Below are positions 1 through 8,993 of a stretch of 8,993 bases of DNA, in pieces. The translations under genes and the position numbers were made by a program. Location: assembly GCA_013821865.1 (NCBI GenBank), contig PNJM01000090.1:1-8993 (forward strand). The letters are read 5' to 3'. How positions within the stretch are numbered: the stretch's first letter is position 1; each line of letters opens with the position of its first letter. Source of the stretch: Rhodocyclaceae bacterium. GTDB taxonomy: Bacteria; Pseudomonadota; Gammaproteobacteria; Burkholderiales; Rhodocyclaceae. The notes beneath the pieces are model-generated. The model was not told the DNA's origin. It saw only the letters and a program-made list of their open reading frames with translations, and ran no database searches.

Positions 1-1188
<1,188 letters not shown>

Positions 1189-1202
1189 TCAAAATTCGTA
1201 GA

Positions 1203-1227
1203 CCGCGGATTGCCGTGCAATCCGCGG
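1203..1227 (-). repeat. Perfect 10-bp inverted repeat in the rpoB-rpoC spacer
   Basis: CCGCGGATTG (1203-1212) and CAATCCGCGG (1218-1227) are exact reverse complements separated by five bases. The stem begins 15 bases after the rpoB stop. On the transcript strand it is followed by TCTACGAATTTTGAAG, which is A/T-rich but lacks a continuous U run, so it is not a good intrinsic terminator. An RNA processing site, a 3' stabilising hairpin or a weak attenuator between rpoB and rpoC are the likely roles. Confidence 0.7.
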
Positions 1228-1241
1228 CTGCATTCCATTGC

Positions 1242-5315
<4,074 letters not shown>

Positions 5316-5337
5316 GGTGGCTCCGGGGGTGAGAAAT

Positions 5338-5413
5338 CAGTTTTCAGTTGTCAGTTGCTTCGGCACTGCAAACGGCCGTTTCCGGGCAACTGGCAACTGG
5401 AAACTGGCAACTT
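5338..5413 (-). repeat. Inverted repeat built from tandem heptamers, upstream of rpoB
   Basis: Read on the plus strand, the left arm is three heptamers, CAGTTTT, CAGTTGT and CAGTTGC (5338-5358). The right arm is GCAACTG, GCAACTG, GAAACTG and GCAACTT (5386-5413). Positions 5338-5358 pair with 5386-5406 at 19 of 21 bases. The 27-base centre contains the palindrome AACGGCCGTT (5371-5380). Both mismatches are T opposite G on the plus strand, hence A-C in the rpoB transcript. The element ends 22 bases before the rpoB start codon, so it would form a long hairpin in the rpoB 5' leader. It looks like a small intergenic repeat that may be dispersed in the genome. That is inference, because only one copy is visible here. 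Confidence 0.7.
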
Positions 5414-5426
5414 CTGTAAAGGCAAA

Positions 5427-5453
5427 GGGCTGGCGGCCCAAAACCGCCAGCCC
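5427..5453 (-). terminator. Attenuator-like hairpin between rplL and rpoB
   Basis: GGGCTGGCGG (5427-5436) and CCGCCAGCCC (5444-5453) are perfect reverse complements with a seven-base loop. The hairpin starts 17 bases after the rplL stop. In the direction of transcription it is followed by TTTGCCTTTACAG, an interrupted U tract. A partial terminator at this place is well known in E. coli, where it lowers rpoBC transcription relative to rplJL. Position and shape suggest the same role here. The broken U tract fits incomplete termination, which is needed because rpoB has no other obvious promoter. Confidence 0.6.
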
Positions 5454-5470
5454 AGCCTGCAAAAACCGCC

Positions 5471-5845
5471 TTACTTGATCTCGGCCTTCGCGCCGGCGTC
5501 TTCCAGCTGCTTCCTGGCCGCCTCGGCGTCGGCCTTGGACACGCCTTCCTTGACGGGCTTCGGCGCGCCATCGACCAGATCCTTGGCTTCCTTCAGGCCG
5601 AGACCGGTCAGGGCACGAACAACCTTGATCACTTCGACTTTCTTGTCGCCGGTGGCGGCAAGAACGACGGTGAATTCGGTCTGCTCTTCGGCGGCGGGCG
5701 CGGCAGCCGCCGCGCCCGGACCGGCAACCGCCATCGCGGCAGCGGAAACGCCGAACTTTTCTTCGAACGCCTTCACCAGGTCGTTCAGGTCCATCACCGT
5801 CATGCTGCCGACGGCTTCGAGGATGTCTTCTTTGCTAATGGCCAT
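5471..5845 (-). CDS. rplL: Ribosomal protein bL12 (L7/L12)
   Basis: The 124-residue stalk protein is present on the ribosome as dimers bound to L10 and recruits translational GTPases (EF-Tu, EF-G, IF2, RF3). The N-terminal dimerisation and L10-binding domain covers about residues 1-34. A flexible Ala/Gly/Pro-rich hinge follows at about 35-53 ([15 protein letters not shown]). The globular C-terminal domain covers about 54-124 and includes the conserved [12 protein letters not shown] segment (81-92) that contacts the GTPases. Length and architecture are typical. It starts 35 bases after rplJ, with GGAG nine bases upstream of the ATG (5855-5858). The protein must be made in several-fold excess over L10, so efficient translation of its own site is expected. 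It ends in TAA, before the attenuator-like hairpin. Confidence 0.98.
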   Translation of the reverse strand: MAISKEDILEAVGSMTVMDLNDLVKAFEEKFGVSAAAMAVAGPGAAAAAPAAEEQTEFTVVLAATGDKKVEVIKVVRALTGLGLKEAKDLVDGAPKPVKEGVSKADAEAARKQLEDAGAKAEIK

Positions 5846-5880
5846 GTTTTGTCACTCCAGATTCGAAATAGTTTGATCGT

Positions 5881-6378
5881 TCAGGCGGCGGCTTCTTCGC
5901 GCTGTTTCGCCAGCGCGCCGAGAGCAACGGCAAACCCGGATACCGGCGCCTTCATGACGCCGAGCAGCTTGGCGAGCAGTTCTTCGCGGCTCGGGATCGA
6001 GGCAAGCGCCTGCACGCCGGCCTTGTCGAGCACCTTGCCGGCGTATCCGCCGGCCTTGAGCACCAACTTCTCGTTGGATTTCGCGAAGTCGTGCAGTACT
6101 TTCGCAGCAGCAATGGGGTCGGCCGAAATGCCGTAAATCAGCGGCCCGGACATCTGGTCGGCGAGCGGCGCGAACAAGGTGTCCGCAACCGCGCGACGCA
6201 CCAGGGTATTCCTCAGCACACGCAGATAGACGCCACCCTGCCGGGCTTTTGCGCGCAGCCGGGTAAGATCGCCCACCTCGATGCCGCGATACTCGGCCAG
6301 TACGATGGTCTGGGCCTTGGCTACCTGCGCCGACACCTCTGCCACGACGGCTTTTTTGCCGTCAAGATTGAGACCCAT
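5881..6378 (-). CDS. rplJ: Ribosomal protein uL10
   Basis: The 165-residue protein has the same length as E. coli L10. It anchors the L7/L12 dimers to the ribosome and binds 23S rRNA beside L11. The N-terminal RNA-binding domain covers about residues 1-130, with the conserved [11 protein letters not shown] segment at 53-63 and the SGPLIYGIS segment at 77-85. The C-terminal helix that carries the L12 dimers follows and ends in KQREEAAA. The start has AAGGAG nine bases upstream (6388-6393). The L10-L12 complex is the known translational repressor of this operon, and its target element is visible in the leader upstream. The gene is followed directly by rplL. Confidence 0.98.
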   Translation of the reverse strand: MGLNLDGKKAVVAEVSAQVAKAQTIVLAEYRGIEVGDLTRLRAKARQGGVYLRVLRNTLVRRAVADTLFAPLADQMSGPLIYGISADPIAAAKVLHDFAKSNEKLVLKAGGYAGKVLDKAGVQALASIPSREELLAKLLGVMKAPVSGFAVALGALAKQREEAAA

Positions 6379-6405
6379 GGAACGTTTCTCCTTTCAAGTC
6401 CACAC

Positions 6406-6430
6406 GCGGCGGAACAAAGCAATCCGCCGC
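6406..6430 (-). repeat. 8-bp perfect stem just upstream of the rplJ Shine-Dalgarno
   Basis: GCGGCGGA (6406-6413) and TCCGCCGC (6423-6430) pair perfectly around a nine-base loop, 12 bases upstream of the AAGGAG of rplJ on the transcript. It lies in the part of the leader between the L10-binding element and the start codon. There it could help couple repressor binding to ribosome access, but that role is inference. Confidence 0.5.
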
Positions 6431-6493
6431 ACCCACGGCGACCTGGATCAGGAGCACAGCCGCTTGTTCGCGGACGAAAATCCTGTCTGGGTA

Positions 6494-6580
6494 CACCATC
6501 TGCGCAGGCCGCCGGTGTTATGCACACCTTGACACTTAGACCTTCGGGCCAATCGGCACCCTCGGGCACCTGCGGTCTTT
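6494..6580 (-). promoter_or_regulatory. L10 leader: binding site of the L10(L12)4 repressor complex
   Basis: The 295-bp space between rplA and rplJ holds the structured leader known for rplJ mRNAs. On the transcript, AAAGACCGCAGGTG (6580-6567) and CCTGCGCAGATGGTG (6508-6494) form the basal part. CGCAGG pairs with CCTGCG, and ACC can pair with GGT across an asymmetric internal loop, giving a kink-turn-like shape. Between these arms lie smaller hairpins, one of which is GGTGT/ACACC (6514-6518 with 6524-6528). The paired motifs match what I remember of the enteric leader. In the family, excess L10-L12 complex binds here and blocks translation of rplJ and, by coupling, rplL. The element boundaries are approximate. 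Confidence 0.8.
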
Positions 6581-6628
6581 GACGATCTGCCGGCGCAGCT
6601 ATCGCATCGCCAGCAGCCCAAAGTCCTG

Positions 6629-6660
6629 TCCCCGCCCACGCCCTGAAGGGCAAGCGGGGA
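6629..6660 (-). repeat. GC-rich two-part stem-loop after rplA
   Basis: TCCCCGC (6629-6635) pairs with GCGGGGA (6654-6660), and inside it GCCC (6640-6643) pairs with GGGC (6648-6651) around a TGAA tetraloop. The stem starts 13 bases after the rplA stop codon. On the transcript it is followed by CAGGACTTTGGGC, which has no U tract, so an intrinsic terminator is unlikely. It may separate the rplKA and rplJL parts of the transcript by processing, or form the base of the L10 leader fold. Confidence 0.55.
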
Positions 6661-6673
6661 TCCGATTCTTTTC

Positions 6674-7369
6674 TTACGCCGACAAACTCGACTGGTCGAC
6701 GCGCACCCCCGCCCCCATGGTGCTGGAGACGGAGACCTTCTTCAGATAAATACCCTTGGAGGCGGATGGCCTGGCCCTGTTCAGGGCCTCGATCAGTGCG
6801 GCCATGTTCTGCTGCAGCTGCTCGACCGTGAACGATGCGCGGCCGATCGTGCATTGCACGATACCGCCCTTGTCGGTGCGGTACTGCACCTGGCCCGCCT
6901 TGGCGTTCTTCACCGCCTGGGCAACGTCCATGGTCACCGTACCGACCTTGGGGTTGGGCATCAGGCCGCGCGGTCCGAGGATCTGGCCCAGTGCGCCGAC
7001 GACGCGCATGGCATCCGGCGTGGCGATGGCAACGTCGAACTCGATGACGCCTTCCTTGACCTTGGCGGCCAGATCGTCGAAGCCGACGATATCGGCGCCG
7101 GCATCCTTGGCGGCCGCGGCCTTGTCGCCCTGGGCGAACACCGCCACGCGCACCTTCTTGCCGGTGCCGGCCGGCAGCACGACGGAGCCGCGCACCAGCT
7201 GGTCGGATTTCTTGGCGTCGATGCCGAGGTTCACGGCAACGTCGACGGATTCGTCAAACTTCGCGGTGGCGCATTCCTTGATCAGCGCCAGCGCCTCGGT
7301 GAGCGGGTAGGTCTTGTTGCGGTCGACCTTGGCGCGAACCGTCTTCAGCCGTTTCGAAAGTTTCGCCAT
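6674..7369 (-). CDS. rplA: Ribosomal protein uL1
   Basis: The 231-residue protein is of typical bacterial L1 length. It binds helices 76-78 of 23S rRNA, forming the mobile L1 stalk that moves deacylated tRNA out of the E site. The family signature [15 protein letters not shown] is at residues 127-141. The N-terminal MAKLSKRLK and the [11 protein letters not shown] segment near the C terminus also fit the family. The ATG lies one base after the rplK stop codon, so translation is almost certainly coupled to rplK, with the GAGGG inside the end of rplK acting as ribosome binding site. In E. coli L1 represses its own rplKA operon by binding the rplK leader. I could not identify that operator with confidence here. 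Confidence 0.98.
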   Translation of the reverse strand: MAKLSKRLKTVRAKVDRNKTYPLTEALALIKECATAKFDESVDVAVNLGIDAKKSDQLVRGSVVLPAGTGKKVRVAVFAQGDKAAAAKDAGADIVGFDDLAAKVKEGVIEFDVAIATPDAMRVVGALGQILGPRGLMPNPKVGTVTMDVAQAVKNAKAGQVQYRTDKGGIVQCTIGRASFTVEQLQQNMAALIEALNRARPSASKGIYLKKVSVSSTMGAGVRVDQSSLSA

Positions 7370-7370
7370 G

Positions 7371-7802
7371 TCACATGCCCTCCACGGTGACGCCCATGCT
7401 GCGGGCGCTGCCGGCGATGGTGCGGCAGGCGGCTTCCAGGTCAGCCGCAGTGAGATCCTTCATCTTGGCCTTGGCGATTTCCTCGACCTGGGCCCGGGTC
7501 AGCTTGCCCACCTTGTCGGTGTGCGGCTTGGCCGAGCCCTTGTCCAGTTTGGCCGCCTTCTTGATCAACACCGACGCCGGCGGCGTCTTCATGATGAAGG
7601 TGAAGCTCTTGTCCGCGAAGGCGGTGATCACCACGGGAATCGGCAGGCCGGGCTCCATGCCCTGGGTCTGGGCGTTGAACGCCTTGCAGAATTCCATGAT
7701 GTTGAGGCCGCGCTGGCCGAGGGCCGGGCCGATGGGCGGGCTGGGGTTGGCTTTGCCCGCCGGCACTTGCAGCTTGATAAAGCCGACGATCTTCTTAGCC
7801 AT
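7371..7802 (-). CDS. rplK: Ribosomal protein uL11
   Basis: The 143-residue protein is one residue longer than the usual 142. It binds the GTPase-associated centre of 23S rRNA next to L10 and is needed for RelA activation during amino-acid starvation. The N-terminal domain carries the proline-rich segment [14 protein letters not shown] (19-32), where thiostrepton and micrococcin contact the protein. The C-terminal RNA-binding domain carries [19 protein letters not shown] (113-131). The ATG follows an AGGAG five bases upstream (7808-7812). The gene is separated from nusG by 129 bp and from rplA by one base. It is most likely translated from the same transcript as nusG, although an internal promoter in the spacer cannot be excluded. 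Confidence 0.98.
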   Translation of the reverse strand: MAKKIVGFIKLQVPAGKANPSPPIGPALGQRGLNIMEFCKAFNAQTQGMEPGLPIPVVITAFADKSFTFIMKTPPASVLIKKAAKLDKGSAKPHTDKVGKLTRAQVEEIAKAKMKDLTAADLEAACRTIAGSARSMGVTVEGM

Positions 7803-7873
7803 GATGGCTCCTGTTAAGTGAGTGGTAACGCGCTTTGGGGCAACCTTTTAAGCAGCCCTGCTGGCGCTCCTCT

Positions 7874-7920
7874 GCCGGGGGATGCACGCCCGGGCCGGCG
7901 GCCCGGCGGACGATCCCGGC
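7874..7920 (-). repeat. Nested GC-rich hairpin in the nusG-rplK spacer
   Basis: An outer stem GCCGGG (7874-7879) with CCCGGC (7915-7920) encloses an inner stem CCGGGCC (7890-7896) with GGCCCGG (7900-7906), the latter closing a three-base loop. It starts 11 bases after the nusG stop. There is no U tract after it on the transcript, so it is more likely a processing, stability or pausing structure than an intrinsic terminator. The rest of the spacer toward rplK (7803-7873) holds the rplK ribosome binding site and shows no convincing -35/-10 pair. Confidence 0.55.
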
Positions 7921-7931
7921 CCCGTCCGAAA

Positions 7932-8465
7932 TTACGCCTTCTCGACCTGCGAAAACTCCAACTCGACCGGCGTCGCGCGGCCGAAGATGGTCACCGACAC
8001 CCGCAGCTTGCTCTTCTCGTAGTTGATATCCTCGACGGTGCCGTTGAAGTCGGTAAACGGGCCTTCCTTGACCCGCACCATCTCGCCCACCTCGTACAGC
8101 ACCTTGGGCTTCGGCTTCTCGACACCCTCCTGCATCTGCTGCATGATCTTGGCGACCTCCTTCTCGGAGATCGGCGTCGGCTTGGTCGCGGTGCCGCCGA
8201 CGAAGCCCGTCACCTTGGCGGTGTTCTTCACCAGGTGCCAGGTATCGTCGTCCATCTCCATTTCCACCAGCACGTAGCCGGGGAAGAACTTGCGCTCTGA
8301 GATGCTCTTCTGGCCGGACTTCATCTCGACCACTTCCTCGACCGGCACCAGGATCTGGCCGAACTTCTCTTCCATGCCGGCGCGCTTGACGCGATCCAGC
8401 AGGGCGCGCTGCACGGACTTCTCGAAGCCCGAGTAGGCATGAACGACATACCAGCGTTTGCTCAT
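7932..8465 (-). CDS. nusG: Transcription termination/antitermination factor NusG
   Basis: The 177-residue protein is of normal length for the family. It binds RNA polymerase through its N-terminal NGN domain (about residues 1-120), starting [19 protein letters not shown]. Its C-terminal KOW domain (about 125-175, with [19 protein letters not shown]) contacts Rho or ribosomal protein S10, which links transcription to termination or translation. The conserved [10 protein letters not shown] segment is at 60-69. The frame stays open upstream through secE sequence. The start at 8465 was chosen because the homologous N terminus begins there and its ATG overlaps the secE TGA by four bases (ATGA), which implies translational coupling. 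It is the usual partner of secE and stands directly before rplK. Confidence 0.98.
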   Translation of the reverse strand: MSKRWYVVHAYSGFEKSVQRALLDRVKRAGMEEKFGQILVPVEEVVEMKSGQKSISERKFFPGYVLVEMEMDDDTWHLVKNTAKVTGFVGGTATKPTPISEKEVAKIMQQMQEGVEKPKPKVLYEVGEMVRVKEGPFTDFNGTVEDINYEKSKLRVSVTIFGRATPVELEFSQVEKA

Positions 8466-8815
8466 GATTTCTTCCAGCCCAGAACCAGGTCGTACAGCAC
8501 CCATTCCAGGCTCTTGTCGGTCAGCCAGAGAAAAACCGCCATGATGACGACAAAGGCGAACACCACGCCCGTGGTTTGAATCGTTTCCTTGCGTGTCGGC
8601 CAGGCCACTTTCTTGGTTTCGGCGACTGCTTCCTTGCTGAAGACGAAAAAGCGCCGCCCCGGCTCGGTGAACCAGGCCACCGCAGCACCGGCGGCCACAC
8701 CCGCCAGCACGGAGAGCACGCGCAGGATCAGCGCAGCCTCGCTCAGCAGGTAGAAGCCCGCGATGCCGGCCGCAAGCAGCAGCAGCGCCAGCGCGAACTT
8801 GATTTTGTCGGCCAT
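8462..8815 (-). CDS. secE: Preprotein translocase subunit SecE
   Basis: The 117-residue inner-membrane protein is the essential clamp subunit of the SecYEG channel. It has the long proteobacterial form with three membrane segments, at about residues 6-25, 28-49 and 83-101. Between the second and third lies a cytosolic amphipathic region with the family motif [12 protein letters not shown] (66-77). The frame is open further upstream through the tRNA gene. The start at 8815 was chosen because it begins the recognisable [14 protein letters not shown], lies just past the tRNA 3' end, and has AAAGG eight bases upstream. It overlaps nusG by four bases. There is no sign of truncation. It is probably expressed from the tuf/tRNA-Trp transcript. 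Confidence 0.97.
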   Translation of the reverse strand: MADKIKFALALLLLAAGIAGFYLLSEAALILRVLSVLAGVAAGAAVAWFTEPGRRFFVFSKEAVAETKKVAWPTRKETIQTTGVVFAFVVIMAVFLWLTDKSLEWVLYDLVLGWKKS

Positions 8816-8837
8816 CAATATCGCCTTTAATTCTTGT

Positions 8838-8913
8838 TGGCAGGGGCAGAGGGTCTCGAACCCCCAACCTTCGGTTTTGGAGACCGACGCTCTGCCAATT
8901 GAGCTATGCCCCT
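8838..8913 (-). tRNA. trpT: tRNA-Trp (anticodon CCA)
   Basis: The 76-base minus-strand gene folds as a complete cloverleaf. The acceptor arms AGGGGCA (8913-8907) and TGCCCCT (8848-8842) pair perfectly, the discriminator base is G and the 3' CCA is encoded (8840-8838). The anticodon stem TCGGT/ACCGA closes the loop CTCCAAA, with CCA at 8880-8878 reading the UGG tryptophan codon. The T arm contains GGTTCGA. It lies 22 bases before secE, an arrangement common in proteobacteria, where the tRNA is cut from a tuf-tRNA-secE-nusG transcript. Confidence 0.97.
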
Positions 8914-8925
8914 GCGGCAGAGACT

Positions 8926-8968
8926 GCAAGGCGCCCCCCAAATCGTAGAACTCGTCGGGGCGCCTTGC
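8926..8968 (-). repeat. Perfect 12-bp inverted repeat between the tuf end and tRNA-Trp
   Basis: GCAAGGCGCCCC (8926-8937) and GGGGCGCCTTGC (8957-8968) are exact reverse complements around a 19-base loop. The structure starts 18 bases after the putative tuf stop and ends 12 bases before the 5' end of the tRNA. In the direction of transcription it is followed by AGTCTCTGCCGC, with no U run. It could be a partial terminator that lets some polymerases through to tRNA-Trp and secE, or a processing site that separates tuf mRNA from the tRNA. No clear promoter for the tRNA is seen in 8914-8986. Confidence 0.7.
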
Positions 8969-8986
8969 TTCTCATTCACGCTTTCG

Positions 8987-8993
8987 TTACTCG
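8987..8993 (-). CDS. tuf: Possible last codon and stop of elongation factor Tu (partial)
   Basis: Only seven bases are in the window: on the minus strand they read C-GAG-TAA, which would be a final Glu and stop. Bacterial EF-Tu proteins often end in a Lys-Ile-Ile-Glu-like sequence, and tuf stands directly before tRNA-Trp and secE in many betaproteobacteria. The call therefore rests mainly on gene order. The sequence alone cannot prove it. Confidence 0.35.

Noticed and set aside
5344..5571. 75-codon minus-strand ORF in the rplL-rpoB spacer
   Set aside because: It overlaps the end of rplL out of frame and continues into the hairpin and repeat; there is no sign of coding constraint.
6530..6535. 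TTGACA as a -35 box in the rplJ leader
   Set aside because: It reads on the plus strand, against all genes, and no -10-like hexamer follows at 16-18 bases.
6321..6854. Minus-strand ORF spanning the rplA-rplJ leader
   Set aside because: It overlaps the ends of rplA and rplJ out of frame and covers the structured L10 leader; no protein family is recognisable.
7803..7931. Internal promoter and L1 operator before rplK
   Set aside because: Both are known from E. coli, and a weak stem with GGGC/GCCC arms exists near 7840-7860, but no convincing -35/-10 pair or L1-site consensus could be recognised by eye.
7932..8867. 311-residue NusG with an N-terminal extension
   Set aside because: The extension is out-of-frame secE and tRNA sequence; the conserved NusG N terminus starts at 8465 with an ATGA overlap.
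8462..8941. Longer SecE start upstream of 8815
   Set aside because: The extension translates the tRNA-Trp gene (the familiar [12 protein letters not shown] false N terminus); true SecE homology begins at 8815.
8763..8948. Plus-strand ORF containing [18 protein letters not shown]
   Set aside because: This is the well-known false translation of the antisense strand of a tRNA gene.

Overview
The window is a piece of the conserved tuf/secE-nusG-rplKAJL-rpoBC transcription-translation cluster, and every real gene is on the minus strand. Read in the direction of transcription (right to left) the order is: probable last codon of tuf, tRNA-Trp(CCA), secE, nusG, rplK (L11), rplA (L1), rplJ (L10), rplL (L7/L12), rpoB (complete), and the first 387 codons of rpoC, which runs off the left edge. 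The gene order with tRNA-Trp directly before secE, the high GC content, a three-membrane-segment SecE and the RpoB/RpoC sequences point to a proteobacterium. A betaproteobacterium (Rhodocyclales/Nitrosomonadales-like) is my best guess, but that is inference from family resemblance, not from a search.

Layout: 8987-8993 may be the tuf end. Positions 8914-8986 hold a spacer with a perfect 12-bp inverted repeat. tRNA-Trp lies at 8838-8913. secE (8462-8815) and nusG (7932-8465) overlap by 4 bp. A 129-bp spacer with a GC-rich nested hairpin precedes rplK (7371-7802) and rplA (6674-7369), which are one base apart. A 295-bp leader containing the L10(L12)4 autoregulatory element precedes rplJ (5881-6378) and rplL (5471-5845). 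A 155-bp spacer, holding an attenuator-like hairpin and a heptamer-built inverted repeat, precedes rpoB (1242-5315). An 80-bp spacer with a 10-bp perfect stem and a hairpin covering the Shine-Dalgarno precedes rpoC (1161 to 1).

Together the genes encode a protein-translocation subunit (SecE), the NusG elongation factor, the ribosomal L1 stalk protein and the L11/L10/L12 stalk proteins, and the two large RNA polymerase subunits. The non-coding spacers carry the interesting signals: strong stem-loops, mostly without a U tract, lie at nearly every boundary between gene groups. This fits processing or partial attenuation that sets the ratio between ribosomal-protein and RNA-polymerase output from one long transcript. 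I find no mobile element, CRISPR array, defence system or foreign gene. All protein-coding genes look intact and ordinary, and I do not see a previously undescribed system here.
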